From Gammaproteobacteria bacterium (GTDB lineage Bacteria; Pseudomonadota; Gammaproteobacteria; GCA-001735895): a DNA stretch of 64,000 nucleotides. This document shows, piece by piece, positions 1-10,149 of the stretch. The notes beneath the pieces are model-generated. The model made no database searches. It had not been told where the DNA came from and saw only the letters and a list, made by a program, of their open reading frames with translations. A program made the position numbers and the translations under genes. How positions within the stretch are numbered: position 1 is the stretch's first letter; each line of letters starts with the position of its first letter. The stretch is taken from NCBI GenBank assembly GCA_029862005.1, contig JAOTYD010000001.1, forward strand, positions 290,641 to 354,640, written 5' to 3'.

Positions 1-1
1 G

Positions 2-1114
2 TCGCTAGAGACGATCGAGGCGATCACCACCGAGAAACACGCTACCGATGTGCGTGACAATATCCTGTGGAACCTCCCGGTACTGACCACCGAAATGCGG
101 GAATTTGGCAAAATGCTGATGTCGCAGATCACCAAGGATTTCAACCTGCCCGATATTCAAATCGACGAAGAGTCGAATACCAGCACCGGCGTGGTTGATC
201 TACCGTTGTTTGGTGGCGGAACCGGTACCGTCAGACCCGACGAAAGACTCTCACCTCTGGACCAGCTGAAGCCGGGCTCGGTGTGGATGGACCGCTACCA
301 TATCACCAAAGAGATCGGCCGCGGTGCAATGGGACGCGTGATGCTGGCCGAAGACGACATGGTTGACGAATCGCTGATACTGAAATTTATGCTGCCCGAG
401 CTAACTGTCGACCAGAAGTCGACCGAACGCTTCAAGCGCGAAGTCAAATACGCACGTAAGGTGAGTCATCGTAACGTGATTCGCGTGCATGATATCTTGC
501 AGAAAGACAGGGTCTGTGCGATCTCGATGGAGTATTTCAAGAGCCGCGGTCTCGAAGAAGTTCTCGATGAGGTGGTAGTATTCGAGACGCTTGACGGACT
601 CAAGATCCTGCATCAGATTGCGAGCGGCATGGCGGCCGCGCACGAACAGGAAGTGATACACCGTGACCTGAAACCCAGTAACATCCTGATCGACGACAAG
701 TGGCACGTGAAGATCGTGGATTTCGGTATCGCCTCGGCTGGCACGGCCTCGGAGGCCACGCTGACCCAGACCGGCTCGATTATCGGCAGCCCGGCCTACC
801 TCGCACCCGAGCGTGCGGAAGGCGTCGATGCGGACGAGCGCAGCGATATCTACTCACTGGGTGTCATTGCCTATTACATGTTCAGCGGCCAGTTACCCTA
901 CAGCGGTAAGCCGATGGAAGTGCTGGCAAAGCATCGCGAGGGAAATGCGCTACCAATTATGAAGGTCTATGACGAAGCCGCGCCGGAAGTTTCAAAACTC
1001 ATTGTTAAAATGATGGCGGTTGATCCGTCGGCCCGTCCGCAATCGATGGACGAAGTGCGCGACGAAGCCAAGGCTCTTGTCGATCAGTTCACCCTGCCCG
1101 AAGAAATCACGTAA
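2..1114 (+). CDS. Ser/Thr protein kinase (Hanks type), 5' end outside window
   Basis: Cytoplasmic eukaryotic-like Ser/Thr kinase. The frame is open from base 2 with no stop, so the true start is probably upstream; GTG at 50 is only the first in-window start. Counting from that GTG, the kinase domain spans about residues 83-340: glycine loop GRGAMGRV (~90-97), catalytic-fold lysine in LILKF (K112), HRDLKPSN (~205-211, catalytic Asp 206), DFG (224-226) and an APE-like segment in YLAPERAE. About 80 residues of unrelated, acidic sequence precede it. No transmembrane segment follows the kinase domain, unlike PknB-type receptors. The substrate is unknown. A second kinase gene lies at 22162. Confidence 0.9.
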   Translation, partial: SLETIEAITTEKHATDVRDNILWNLPVLTTEMREFGKMLMSQITKDFNLPDIQIDEESNTSTGVVDLPLFGGGTGTVRPDERLSPLDQLKPGSVWMDRYHITKEIGRGAMGRVMLAEDDMVDESLILKFMLPELTVDQKSTERFKREVKYARKVSHRNVIRVHDILQKDRVCAISMEYFKSRGLEEVLDEVVVFETLDGLKILHQIASGMAAAHEQEVIHRDLKPSNILIDDKWHVKIVDFGIASAGTASEATLTQTGSIIGSPAYLAPERAEGVDADERSDIYSLGVIAYYMFSGQLPYSGKPMEVLAKHREGNALPIMKVYDEAAPEVSKLIVKMMAVDPSARPQSMDEVRDEAKALVDQFTLPEEIT

Positions 1115-1258
1115 CATCCTCCGTCTCGAATAGTGTTATTCCCGACTTGCGTGCCCGCTTATCGGGAATCTTGAAATAGCGGCATCATTGCGAGTTCCCG
1201 ATACGTCAACCCAGCGTGCGCTGGGGGGCCGCTTGCGCGGCGATGACGTCAGAATGAG

Positions 1259-2254
1259 TCACCCCCGTGACTGCACCGCGGTAAGCGCAATCAGGTAATA
1301 GACATCATCCGTATTACAACCACGCGAGAGATCATTGGCCGGGCGGCTTAACCCTTGCAGGATCGGGCCGATAGCAACTGCTCCGCCGAATCGCTGGGTC
1401 AATTTATAGCCAATGTTGCCGGCATTCAGGTCAGGAAAGATCAGCACGTTGGCGCGCCCGTCAATGCGGGATTTGGAAATCTTCTGTGACGCGATTGCGG
1501 GTATGATGGCCGCATCGAGCTGAACTTCGCCTTCGACCGCGACGCCGGGCATTTGCTTGCGCGCAAGTTCGGTAGCCTCGCGTACTTTCTCGACTAGCGG
1601 ATGATTGGCACTGCCGTCGGTAGAAAACGACAGCATCGCAACGCGCGGCTCATCGCCGATCAACTGCCGTGCCGACTGCGCGGCCGCGACCGCGATCTCG
1701 GCCAGTTGTTCCGCGTCCGGGTCGACGATCAGGCCGCAATCGGCAAACACCATGGCTTGCCTGGGATTATGATGTTCGGCTTCGAACAGCATCAGCATGA
1801 AACTTGAAACCGAGTTGAATCCGGGCATCACACCCACGATCTGCAGCGCCGACCGAACGCGATCGCCGGTGGTATAAACCGCACCTGCGATTGAGCCATC
1901 GGCATCGTTGGCGCGCAGCATCAGGTCGGCGAAACACAGCGGATCCAGCGCCTGCTGCTGCGCCTGCTCGAGCGCCATACCCTTGTGCTTACGCAGGCGC
2001 CAAAGTTCCTTACTATATCTTTGGTGGTATTGTGAAGCGCTCGGATCTTCGATTCTAATACCGTTTAAATCAAAACCTGATGCATTGGCCTGTTCGTGGA
2101 TTGCGGCCTCGTTGCCAACGAGTACGCAATTTGCGATCCCATTCTCGGTGGCGCGTTGTGCGGCCTCGATAATGCGCTTGTCCTCGCCTTCTGCGAGCAC
2201 GATCGTTTGCCGATGGGTTTGAGCCTTGCGGATGATGGAATCTAGAAATTGCAT
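1259..2254 (-). CDS. pta: Phosphate acetyltransferase
   Basis: Interconverts acetyl-CoA plus phosphate with acetyl-phosphate plus CoA in the cytoplasm. At 331 aa it is the short single-domain (PTA/PTB family) form without the N-terminal P-loop domain of enterobacterial Pta. The N-terminal VLAEGEDKRIIEAAQ, the central GAVYTTGDRVRSALQI and C-terminal AIGPILQGLSRPANDLSRG are family hallmarks, the last lining the CoA/phosphate site. Acetate kinase is not adjacent. It is divergent from pntAB across 194 bp. Butyryl phosphotransferase is the main alternative, but the C-terminal motif favours Pta. Confidence 0.92.
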   Translation of the reverse strand: MQFLDSIIRKAQTHRQTIVLAEGEDKRIIEAAQRATENGIANCVLVGNEAAIHEQANASGFDLNGIRIEDPSASQYHQRYSKELWRLRKHKGMALEQAQQQALDPLCFADLMLRANDADGSIAGAVYTTGDRVRSALQIVGVMPGFNSVSSFMLMLFEAEHHNPRQAMVFADCGLIVDPDAEQLAEIAVAAAQSARQLIGDEPRVAMLSFSTDGSANHPLVEKVREATELARKQMPGVAVEGEVQLDAAIIPAIASQKISKSRIDGRANVLIFPDLNAGNIGYKLTQRFGGAVAIGPILQGLSRPANDLSRGCNTDDVYYLIALTAVQSRG

Positions 2255-2353
2255 GGTCTAAATTGAAATTTTCCATGGTCGGGGGCAAAGAAGTGCTGCA
2301 GAATAATGCACCTATAACGAAAGGGTGTCTACGAGAACCGTTCTACAGGACCT

Positions 2354-2362
2354 TGGTATACT
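2354..2362 (+). promoter_or_regulatory. Candidate extended -10 promoter for pntAB
   Basis: TGG followed directly by TATACT (TATACT at 2357-2362) reads as an extended -10 element, about 85 bp upstream of the pntA ATG. It sits inside a short dyad, CTTGG and CCAAG flanking 11 bp (2352-2372). No good -35 hexamer is visible, as is common for extended -10 promoters. This is inference from base pattern only. Confidence 0.35.
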
Positions 2363-2448
2363 ATAAGCCAAGACTTTTTCTGAGCCCTGTCAGTAAGTTC
2401 TTGAACTCGCCATACAATAATTTTTAGCCAACCGGGGGCGACAAAAAC

Positions 2449-4044
2449 ATGAGGATCGCAATACCTGCAGAAATCCATCGCGGTGAAAAGCGTGTTGCCA
2501 CCTCACCCGAGGTGGTTCGAAAGCTGATTGCGGCTGGATTCGAAGTCACGGTCGAAACAGGCGCGGGCGCGGGCGCAAATTTTAGCGACGACGTCTTTCT
2601 CGGAGTGGGTGCCGCAATTGCAGATGACGCCGAATCGGCCTGGGCTGCGGGTGACCTGGTCCTCAAGGTCCGACCGCCGGAATATAATGAGGCACTTGGC
2701 CGTCACGAAACTCAACTGATGTCCGAGGGCGCCTGCCTGATCAGTTTTATCTGGCCCGCACAAAACGAAGACCTGCTAAAGCATCTTACTGCCAAGAAGG
2801 CGACAGCGCTCGCGATGGACAGCATCCCGCGTATCTCGCGGGCACAAAAACTCGACGCGTTAAGTTCGATGGCGAATATTGCCGGTTACCGTGCCGTGAT
2901 CGAGGCTTCGCATCATTTTGGCCGTTTTTTTGCCGGCCAGATTACCGCCGCCGGTAAAGTTGATCCTGCCAAAGTGCTCGTAATCGGGGCAGGCGTAGCA
3001 GGGCTTGCCGCGATCGGCACCGCCAAATCCCTGGGCGCGATCGTGCGCGCCTTCGATACCCGTCCCGAGGTCAAGGACCAGATCCAGAGCATGGATGCCG
3101 AGTTTCTCGAACTCGATTTTGAAGAGGATGGTTCGGGCACAGGTGGCTATGCCAAGGTTATGAGCAAGGAGTTCATCGAAGCCGAAATGGAGTTGTTTGC
3201 CGAGCAGGCGCGCGAGGTCGATATCATCATCACAACCGCGTTGATCCCGGGCAAACCGGCTCCCAAGCTGATCACCAATGCGATGGTGTTAAGCATGGCG
3301 GACGGAAGCGTTATTGTCGACCTCGCGGCCGAGCAAGGTGGCAACTGTGAGGAAACCGTGCCCGGCAAGGTAGTAACTCGATACGGAGTACATATCATCG
3401 GTTATACCGATCTGACCAGTCGACTGGCGACCCAGGCAAGTCAACTCTACGCGACCAATATCTATAACCTGATCATGGAGATGTGTCCGGAGAAGGACGG
3501 CAACATCGCCGTCGATATGGAAGACGATGTTATTCGCGGCGCTACCGTCGTCAACCAGGGCGAAATCACGTGGCCACCGCCGGCGATTGCGGTTAGTGCG
3601 GAACGCAAGCCAAGCTTTGGTGGCCAGGCGTTCAAACCCGAAGAACAGGCTGGCGGGGACAAGGCCCCGGAGGTCGCCATTAAAGCGCTGGAAATCTCCC
3701 GTTTCGTCCGCAGTGTCTGGTTCCCGATGATATTGGGTGGCCTGGCATTATTCGGCCTTGGCCAGGTGGCTCCGCCGTCTTTCATGGCGCATTTCACCGT
3801 GTTTGTATTGTCGTGTTTCATTGGTTACATGGTGATCTGGAACGTCAGCCCCAGTTTGCATACACCGCTGATGAGTGTCACCAACGCGATCAGCAGTATC
3901 ATCATACTGGGTGCGTTGACGCAGATATCGAGCAACGACAGTCTGATTTATGTACTGGCCGGAATTGCGGTGTTTATTACCTGCATCAATATCGTGGGTG
4001 GATTTTCCGTAACGCAGCGCATGCTGCAGATGTTCCGGGGATAA
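2449..4044 (+). CDS. pntA: NAD(P) transhydrogenase subunit alpha
   Basis: Alpha subunit of the proton-translocating transhydrogenase of the inner membrane, coupling hydride transfer from NADH to NADP+ to proton re-entry. At 531 aa it is close to the E. coli form. It begins [17 protein letters not shown], has the NAD-binding Rossmann loop [20 protein letters not shown] near residues 178-197, and carries a C-terminal membrane domain with four hydrophobic helices (~425-530). The domain order dI then dII is the fused proteobacterial type rather than the split PntAA/PntAB type. pntB starts 5 nt after the stop, so the two are co-transcribed. Confidence 0.97.
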   Translation: MRIAIPAEIHRGEKRVATSPEVVRKLIAAGFEVTVETGAGAGANFSDDVFLGVGAAIADDAESAWAAGDLVLKVRPPEYNEALGRHETQLMSEGACLISFIWPAQNEDLLKHLTAKKATALAMDSIPRISRAQKLDALSSMANIAGYRAVIEASHHFGRFFAGQITAAGKVDPAKVLVIGAGVAGLAAIGTAKSLGAIVRAFDTRPEVKDQIQSMDAEFLELDFEEDGSGTGGYAKVMSKEFIEAEMELFAEQAREVDIIITTALIPGKPAPKLITNAMVLSMADGSVIVDLAAEQGGNCEETVPGKVVTRYGVHIIGYTDLTSRLATQASQLYATNIYNLIMEMCPEKDGNIAVDMEDDVIRGATVVNQGEITWPPPAIAVSAERKPSFGGQAFKPEEQAGGDKAPEVAIKALEISRFVRSVWFPMILGGLALFGLGQVAPPSFMAHFTVFVLSCFIGYMVIWNVSPSLHTPLMSVTNAISSIIILGALTQISSNDSLIYVLAGIAVFITCINIVGGFSVTQRMLQMFRG

Positions 4045-4049
4045 GCGTT

Positions 4050-5438
4050 ATGTCTCCCAGCCTGATTACGGTCTCCTATCTCGCCTCCGCGGTGCTGTTC
4101 ATCCTGGCACTGGGAGGACTGAGTACCAACGATACCGCCCGCCGTGGCAACCTGTTCGGCATGATCGGCATGGCCATCGCGGTGCTGGTCACGGTTATCG
4201 CTTTCGTCAACCGAAACTTCGAAATACTGTTGGTGCTGATGGTGGCCGGTGGGGCAATCGGTTTCGTGCTGTCGCGCCGGGTTCAGATGACGCAAATGCC
4301 GGAACTGGTGGCCATATTGCACAGCCTGGTAGGCCTGGCCGCGGTTTTGATCGGCTTTGCCACCTTCCTGGATCCCGCGATCGAATACGTCGGGGTCGAG
4401 AAAACCATCCACGAAATTGAAATCTATATCGGGATCTGTATCGGTGCGCTGACCTTTACCGGTTCGGTCATCGCCTACGGCAAGCTTAGCGGCATGATCG
4501 GTGGTGCGCCGATGATGTTACCAGCCCGTCACTGGCTAAACCTGGCACTGTTCATCGCCGTGGTGGTGATAGCGGTGCGCTTCGTCGGTGAACCCGATCA
4601 TAGCCAGGCCATGCTGTTACTGCTCGCGATGACCGTTATTGCGTTATTGTTTGGTGTTCACATGGTGGCGGCAATCGGGGGTGCCGATATGCCAGTTGTC
4701 ATCTCGATGTTGAACAGCTATTCCGGTTGGGCTGCTGCCGCCACCGGTTTCATGCTGTCGAATGATTTGCTGATCGTGACCGGTGCCCTGGTGGGCAGCA
4801 GTGGCGCGATCTTGAGCTACATCATGTGCCGTGCGATGAATCGTCATTTCGTCAGCGTCATCGCCGGTGGTTTCGGTACCTCGGGGGGTTCATCTACTGG
4901 TCCCAGTTTCGAGGGCGAAGTGCAGACCATCGATATCCCGGCAATGGCAGAGCTTCTCAATGGTGCCAAACAGGTCATGGTCATTCCCGGTTACGGGATG
5001 GCCACGGCACAGGCGCAGCACGCGGTTGCCGACATCACCAGGACTCTAATCAACAAGGGGATCAAGGTTCGCTTTGGCATCCACCCGGTAGCAGGGCGCA
5101 TGCCCGGTCACATGAACGTGCTGTTGGCCGAGGCGAAGGTGCCGTACGATATCGTGTTTGAAATGGACGAGATCAATGACGATTTTCCCGACATCGACGT
5201 CTCGATCGTGGTTGGTGCCAACGATACGGTTAATCCGCTGGCCCAGGAAGACGTCGACAGCCCGATCTCGGGTATGCCGGTGCTCGAGGTCTGGAAAGGT
5301 CACACTACCGTGGTGCTCAAGCGCGGCATGGCGGCCGGCTATGCCGGGGTCGATAATCCGCTGTTCGTCAAGGACAACACACGCATGCTGTTCGGCGATG
5401 CGCGCGCAAGTCTCGAGGCGCTCTCCCAGGCGCTCTAA
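4050..5438 (+). CDS. pntB: NAD(P) transhydrogenase subunit beta
   Basis: Beta subunit of the transhydrogenase, with the remaining membrane helices (dII) and the NADP(H)-binding domain dIII. The ATG at 4050 gives [16 protein letters not shown] and 462 aa, the same length as E. coli PntB; the frame stays open upstream to 3813 inside pntA, but that extension has no family resemblance. Eight or nine hydrophobic segments cover residues ~1-265. The C-terminal domain holds [16 protein letters not shown] (NADP loop) and [22 protein letters not shown]. Five nt separate it from pntA. Confidence 0.97.
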   Translation: MSPSLITVSYLASAVLFILALGGLSTNDTARRGNLFGMIGMAIAVLVTVIAFVNRNFEILLVLMVAGGAIGFVLSRRVQMTQMPELVAILHSLVGLAAVLIGFATFLDPAIEYVGVEKTIHEIEIYIGICIGALTFTGSVIAYGKLSGMIGGAPMMLPARHWLNLALFIAVVVIAVRFVGEPDHSQAMLLLLAMTVIALLFGVHMVAAIGGADMPVVISMLNSYSGWAAAATGFMLSNDLLIVTGALVGSSGAILSYIMCRAMNRHFVSVIAGGFGTSGGSSTGPSFEGEVQTIDIPAMAELLNGAKQVMVIPGYGMATAQAQHAVADITRTLINKGIKVRFGIHPVAGRMPGHMNVLLAEAKVPYDIVFEMDEINDDFPDIDVSIVVGANDTVNPLAQEDVDSPISGMPVLEVWKGHTTVVLKRGMAAGYAGVDNPLFVKDNTRMLFGDARASLEALSQAL

Positions 5439-5561
5439 CTGGGCCCTCGAGCCGATGCGTCGGACCGTACAATCTTTGCGGACGACACCAGGGAAAGTAA
5501 TACGAATAGCCCGGCGGATTTCCGTGAACCATCAAGTCGGGCACGATGGCTGCCTGCAGGA

Positions 5562-5581
5562 ATTGTGAGCCAGTTCACAAT
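5562..5581. promoter_or_regulatory. CRP/FNR-family type palindrome
   Basis: ATTGTGA, six bases, then TCACAAT: a perfect 7-bp inverted repeat with 6-bp spacing that matches the CRP consensus core TGTGA-N6-TCACA. It lies 124 bp after pntB and 280 bp before an intrinsic terminator, with no convincing gene between. It could activate a non-coding transcript. A fortuitous match is possible. Confidence 0.55.
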
Positions 5582-5866
5582 ACTCATGAAAACTTGTCTC
5601 TAACTCACTGAAATCTAGATGATTTACCCTGTTTGGGTGATTCGTTTATGCAACCAGGATCCTAGTATTTCAACAGGCACCGGTTTAATGCTTTTTTGCA
5701 CTAGTAATGAAGTATTTGCTAACGCAATTGATTATCCAGTGCTGATACGGCTCCTGGTGCAGTTGTTCGGCTCAGCACTTCCAGGCTTTATCGGTAAGAG
5801 CTGAGATACCAGGATTCAGGCCGTCCGAGCCCGAAGATTAAGCAGCCCAAAGGGCTGCTTCTTTTT
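5582..5866 (+). ncRNA. Candidate small RNA between CRP-type site and terminator
   Basis: About 280 bp bounded on the left by the CRP-type palindrome and on the right by a strong terminator hairpin reading rightwards. A weak hexamer pair (TTGTCT at 5594, TAGATG at 5616) lies just downstream of the palindrome. The only ORF (5619-5804, 61 aa) has no recognisable Shine-Dalgarno or motif. The stretch may instead be the 3' untranslated tail of pntAB. Inference only. Confidence 0.25.
5841..5866 (+). terminator. Intrinsic terminator
   Basis: AGCAGCCC pairs perfectly with GGGCTGCT around an AAA loop, followed by TCTTTTT. The U-tract is only on the plus strand, so it ends rightward transcription, either of pntAB (402 nt after its stop) or of a separate short transcript. 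Confidence 0.85.
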
Positions 5867-5936
5867 ATGCCCCGGTCATTTTAATTCGAAAAGGTAATCC
5901 TGGTACGGGCTCGATGACGCCGGGAAAGGATGCCGA

Positions 5937-7418
5937 TCAATCAACCGAAACGGTGCGCTCGCTCGCCCAATGGCGTAACGCGGCCAGTTTTTCCGCCATA
6001 ACGACCGACAGTGGCCGGGTGCGTTCAATTTCTGCGACCAGGTTCGCGTTATCGAGCGTACCGCTGCCGGTGGCATAGACCGCGGACACTACCAGCTGCT
6101 CGATCTCGGCACCGGAAAAACCATCGGTGAGTTGTGCCAGTGCGTCGATATCCAGTTTCGATTTGTCCAGGTTGCGCTTGTCGAGATGTATCTTGAGAAT
6201 TTCCCGGCGGATCTCGGGCGTGGGCAGGTCGACAAAAAATATTTCGTCAAGCCGGCCCTTGCGGATCAACTCGGGCGGTAACTGGTCGATATTGTTCGAG
6301 GTCGCAACGATAAAGACCGGGTGCGTATTCTCCGCCATCCAGGTCAACATTGTCCCCAGCAGGCGTTGCGAGGTACCGTCGTCGTTATCGTTGGTCGCGA
6401 TGCCCTTTTCCAGTTCGTCGATCCACAGCACGCACGGGGCCATGACCTCCGCGGTTTGCAGGGCCTTGCGGATGTTACGCTCGGTCTCGCCATAGTACTT
6501 GTTATACAAACGACCGATATCGAGACGTAACAACGGTATATTCCAGACACCGGCGACTGCTTTCGCGGCGACACTTTTACCGCATCCCTGCACACCGAGC
6601 AGCAAGATTCCGCTGGGGCTGTCCATGCCGGGCATTTTTACCGACTGGTGGAAAAACTTTTCCCGCTGCATCAACCATTGCTTCAGTTTATTCATGCCGG
6701 CAAGTTCGGCGAAGCTGCTGGTTTCGGCTTCACAGGACAGTACTCCATCGAGATTGAGCAAGCGGTACTTGGAGCGCATCATCTCGGGGATATCGGTTTC
6801 CGTGATGGCGCCGTCGTCGGCGATCGCCGCGTGAATCAGGCGGCGTGCGTCGGCAAACGATAGTCCCTTGACGTTGCGCATCAGCAATTCAAGTGCCTTT
6901 TCGTTGAACTGAACCTGTTTCCCCTGGTTGCTGTTGGTGTAATTAATCGCTTCCTCGCGGATTATCTCCGTTAGTTCGGTCTCGTCCGGAGTGTCGAGTT
7001 CGAAGCCGATGGAAAGTTTTCTGAACTCGTCCGGTATTTCAATTTCATGGCTGACCAGCACAATCTTGCTGCGTCCCTTGTCGAACGACATCGCCAATTC
7101 CTTCAGCTGGCGCACATGCAGTGGATCCTTCAGGAAGGGGTGGAAGTCGAGCAGAATATAAATGCTGTCGAATCCGGTCGACTTCATATAGGCCAGCGCC
7201 TCGTCTGGCTTCTTGAGATCGCGCCCTGTTTCGAGATTGAAATCCATACGCTGCATGCCGCTCGCGACCGACCAGGTAGAGACCGGTATGCCCATCGATA
7301 TCGCAATATTTTTAAGCAGGGTAATCGCGCGACGCTCCTCGTGGGTTTCGAGGATCAGCACCGGAGTACTTGACTGGAGCAAGCGCTCGATCCCGTTCTT
7401 ATCCAAAACAGTTGTCAT
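5937..7418 (-). CDS. Ycf46-like AAA+ ATPase
   Basis: Cytoplasmic AAA+ ATPase of 493 aa. An N-terminal half (~1-250) of the type found in Ycf46/AAA proteins precedes a canonical AAA module: Walker A LGVQGCGKSVAAKA (~270-283), Walker B VLWIDELEKG (~333-342), sensor-1 FIVATSNN (~373-380) and arginine-finger region LIRKGRLDEIFF. The domain order and length match the Ycf46 family, implicated in photosynthetic or carbon-regulation contexts in cyanobacteria but of unknown role in proteobacteria. It converges on the 5841 terminator and is divergent from the cupin gene. Confidence 0.8.
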   Translation of the reverse strand: MTTVLDKNGIERLLQSSTPVLILETHEERRAITLLKNIAISMGIPVSTWSVASGMQRMDFNLETGRDLKKPDEALAYMKSTGFDSIYILLDFHPFLKDPLHVRQLKELAMSFDKGRSKIVLVSHEIEIPDEFRKLSIGFELDTPDETELTEIIREEAINYTNSNQGKQVQFNEKALELLMRNVKGLSFADARRLIHAAIADDGAITETDIPEMMRSKYRLLNLDGVLSCEAETSSFAELAGMNKLKQWLMQREKFFHQSVKMPGMDSPSGILLLGVQGCGKSVAAKAVAGVWNIPLLRLDIGRLYNKYYGETERNIRKALQTAEVMAPCVLWIDELEKGIATNDNDDGTSQRLLGTMLTWMAENTHPVFIVATSNNIDQLPPELIRKGRLDEIFFVDLPTPEIRREILKIHLDKRNLDKSKLDIDALAQLTDGFSGAEIEQLVVSAVYATGSGTLDNANLVAEIERTRPLSVVMAEKLAALRHWASERTVSVD

Positions 7419-7486
7419 TTAAATTCCTCGTCATGTACCCATCTTAGTAGGAAATGTGGCATTGTCGATTGAATGTTAACCACGGA

Positions 7487-8155
7487 ATGAGTAAATTTTT
7501 AGCTATGTTGAATATGCAATTTGAGCAAGCCGTCGTCGTCGATACCAACGAGATGGAATGGGAGTCTAGCCCGATGACCGGGGTGTGGCGCAAACCACTC
7601 GCGCGCGAGGCCGCGGAGCACGGACATACCACCAGTGTAGTGCGCTACGATGCCGGTTCCCGTTTTTCGGCGCACCCGCATCCGCTGGGCGAAGAAATCT
7701 TTGTGCTCGAAGGCGTATTTTCAGACGAGCACGGCGATTACCCGGCGGGCACTTATCTGCGTAATCCACCGGGTTCGAAACATTCGCCCCGCAGTGAGCC
7801 TGGCTGCGTGCTGCTGGTCAAGCTCGACCAGTTTGATCCTGCGGATGACACCACGCTGCGTATCGATACCAACAGCACCGCCTGGATGCCAGGTGAATCA
7901 AGGCTCGAGATCATGCCGCTACACGATTATGAACAGGAATCAGTGTTCCTGATCAAGTGGCCGGCCAGCACGCGCCTGCGTACCCACCGCCATTATGGCG
8001 GGGAAGAAGTCTTCGTACTCTCCGGGGCCGTGTTTGACGAGTATGGTCGCTATCCCGCTGGAACCTGGATACGCAACCCACACAATAGCGAGCATTGTCC
8101 CTACGTTGAGGAAGAGACGGTAATCTGGATCAAGACCGGTCATCTGCTTCCTTAA
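7487..8155 (+). CDS. Double-cupin protein, ChrR-like
   Basis: Two tandem cupin domains related to the ChrR anti-sigma cupin. The first carries HPHPLGEEIFVLEG and later a histidine in SKHSP; the second carries HRHYGGEEVFVLSG and SEHCP, so each has the HxH-E-H set expected to bind a metal. There is no N-terminal zinc-binding anti-sigma domain, so it is not a complete ChrR. Starts at 7454, 7487 and 7505 are all possible; 7487 (MSKFLAMLNM) is chosen because ACGGA lies just upstream. About 222 aa. Substrate unknown. Confidence 0.8.
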   Translation: MSKFLAMLNMQFEQAVVVDTNEMEWESSPMTGVWRKPLAREAAEHGHTTSVVRYDAGSRFSAHPHPLGEEIFVLEGVFSDEHGDYPAGTYLRNPPGSKHSPRSEPGCVLLVKLDQFDPADDTTLRIDTNSTAWMPGESRLEIMPLHDYEQESVFLIKWPASTRLRTHRHYGGEEVFVLSGAVFDEYGRYPAGTWIRNPHNSEHCPYVEEETVIWIKTGHLLP

Positions 8156-8237
8156 TCACGGTCGAATCAGTTAAACTTTTCTCCCCCAAAGGGACTCTAA
8201 AGCGCGCATACTGCGCGGTGTTCAATAATTTTGCTAG

Positions 8238-9218
8238 TTGAGAGATCGAGACTTGTCACAGCAGGAAATTATCAATTTAAGGCAGGCCGTGAGCGCCAAG
8301 ATCATTGGTCAGCGGGGGCTCATCGAACGCCTGCTGATCGCGATACTTGCCGATGGTCATTTACTGGTCGAAGGTGCGCCCGGACTGGCCAAGACTCGCG
8401 CGATCAAGGTTCTCGGCGACGGGATCGAAGGCGATTTTCACCGCGTCCAGTTCACGCCCGACCTGCTGCCGGCCGACCTGACCGGTACCGAGATCTACCG
8501 GCCGCAGGATGGCAGTTTCAATTTCCAGCGTGGCCCGTTGTTTCACAACCTGATTCTTGCCGATGAAATCAATCGTGCGCCCGCCAAGGTACAGTCGGCA
8601 TTACTCGAAGCCATGGCCGAACGCCAGATTACCGTCGGCACCGAGACTTACCCGTTACCCCGGATCTTCCTGGTCATGGCCACGCAAAACCCACTCGAGC
8701 AGGAGGGTACTTACCCGTTGCCCGAGGCGCAGCTCGATCGTTTCCTGATGCACGTACGTGTCGGCTACCCTTCCGGGGAGGATGAAAAGGCGATCCTGGC
8801 CCTGACCCGCAGCGAGGCACGTTCGCAGGCGGCTAACGAACCGCCGCCGGGCGCGATGATCAGCCAGCAAAGTCTGCTCGAGGCGCGCGATGCCGTGCTC
8901 GACATACATCTCGACAGCAGCCTCGAGGATTACATTGTTGAAATTGTGCTGGCGACGCGCAGCGCCGAACGTTATGGCGATGAACTGGCCGGCTGGATTC
9001 AGCACGGTGCCAGCCCGCGCGCGACCATGGCGCTGGATCGCTGCGCGCGCGCATATGCCTGGCTTAACAACCGCGACTATGTTGTGCCCGAGGATATCCA
9101 GCTGATTGCGCCCGACGTGTTGCGTCACCGAATCATTTTGAGTTTTGAAGCCGAGGCCGAAGGCAAGACTGCCGATAGCTGCATCGATGCCGTGCTGGCC
9201 CGGGTTGCCGTGCCCTAG
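8238..9218 (+). CDS. MoxR-family AAA+ ATPase
   Basis: MoxR-type AAA+ chaperone ATPase, ~326 aa, first gene of the aerotolerance operon. Walker A is seen in LVEGAPGLAKTRAIK (~36-50), Walker B in LILADEINRAP (~103-113) and sensor in VMATQNPLEQEGTYPLPEAQ. Such proteins work with VWA-domain partners encoded downstream. The frame opens with TTG codons at 8238 and 8253; both are weak starts, so the N-terminus is uncertain by five residues. Seven nt separate its stop from the next gene's GTG. Confidence 0.93.
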   Translation: MRDRDLSQQEIINLRQAVSAKIIGQRGLIERLLIAILADGHLLVEGAPGLAKTRAIKVLGDGIEGDFHRVQFTPDLLPADLTGTEIYRPQDGSFNFQRGPLFHNLILADEINRAPAKVQSALLEAMAERQITVGTETYPLPRIFLVMATQNPLEQEGTYPLPEAQLDRFLMHVRVGYPSGEDEKAILALTRSEARSQAANEPPPGAMISQQSLLEARDAVLDIHLDSSLEDYIVEIVLATRSAERYGDELAGWIQHGASPRATMALDRCARAYAWLNNRDYVVPEDIQLIAPDVLRHRIILSFEAEAEGKTADSCIDAVLARVAVP

Positions 9219-9225
9219 GTTAACC

Positions 9226-10149
9226 GTGGAAACAGGGGATGACATAGCCCGGGTTAAACTGTCGACGCTGATCGGTTTGAATCGTGATGCGCGCAGCCTG
9301 CCGTTGATTTCAAACTCGGTCAAAGCGCAGATGGTGGGTGGTCACCTGTCCGCGTTTCGCGGACGCGGCATGGAATACCATGAATCGCGCCCCTATCAAC
9401 CCGGTGACGATATTCGCGCCATCGACTGGCGCGTCACGGCGCGCAGCGGTCGTACCCACACCAAGATTTATCGCGAAGAGCGCGAACGTCCCGTGCTGCT
9501 ATGGCTCGACCTGTCGCGCTCGATGTTTTTCGGCACCCGCAACTGTTTTAAATCCGTGCTGGCATCAAAGCTCGCGGCGCTGTTGGCCTGGAGCAGTGTG
9601 CAACATGGCGACCGGCTCGGCTACCTGGTGTTTTCCGAACAGCAGCATATCGAGTTCCGTCCGACCCGGGGTAAACGCAGTGCGCTGCAGTTTATCCAGC
9701 AACTGGTCGCACACCGCGCCTGGGACATGGCCGATGACAGCGAGCAGGAGCACAAGGCCGGACTCAAGGCACTGACGCGTTTACGCCAGGTTACACGTCC
9801 GGGCAGTCTCGTTATCCTGTTCAGTGATTTCCGCTTCCTCGATGCCGATTGCCGTGGTCAGCTGGTCGAACTGTCGCGTCATAACGACGTGGTCATGATA
9901 CACACCCATGATCCGTTCGAACGTGTACTGCCGCCGCCGGGTTACTACCGCGTCACCGATGGCAATAGCAGCATCGATATCAATACCGCGAGCAATGAAA
10001 TCCGTGAGCGTTACCGCGAACGATACGACCAGCACCAGCAGTCGCTGGAAAGTATTTGCAACGAGCTGGATCTGTACCTGATCGATATTGCCACCGATGA
10101 CGATATGCTGACCGAGTTGAAAACCGGCCTGGGGTTACAGGGGCGATGA
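9226..10149 (+). CDS. DUF58 domain protein
   Basis: About 307 aa cytoplasmic protein with the DUF58 core: GRGMEYHESRPYQPGDDIRAI followed by DWRVTARSGRTHTKIYREER, then a VWA-like fold starting LLWLDLSRSMFFGT. DUF58 proteins are constant partners of MoxR ATPases. GTG at 9226 is preferred: it lies 7 nt past the moxR stop, whereas the open frame extending back to 9145 runs inside moxR. The 3' end overlaps the next gene by 4 nt (ATGA). Confidence 0.9.
   Translation: METGDDIARVKLSTLIGLNRDARSLPLISNSVKAQMVGGHLSAFRGRGMEYHESRPYQPGDDIRAIDWRVTARSGRTHTKIYREERERPVLLWLDLSRSMFFGTRNCFKSVLASKLAALLAWSSVQHGDRLGYLVFSEQQHIEFRPTRGKRSALQFIQQLVAHRAWDMADDSEQEHKAGLKALTRLRQVTRPGSLVILFSDFRFLDADCRGQLVELSRHNDVVMIHTHDPFERVLPPPGYYRVTDGNSSIDINTASNEIRERYRERYDQHQQSLESICNELDLYLIDIATDDDMLTELKTGLGLQGR

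Noticed and set aside
3813..4049. Upstream extension of the pntB frame
   Set aside because: Lies inside pntA in another frame; the ATG at 4050 gives the family length.
5619..5804. 61-aa ORF in the pntB-Ycf46 gap
   Set aside because: No ribosome site, no motif.
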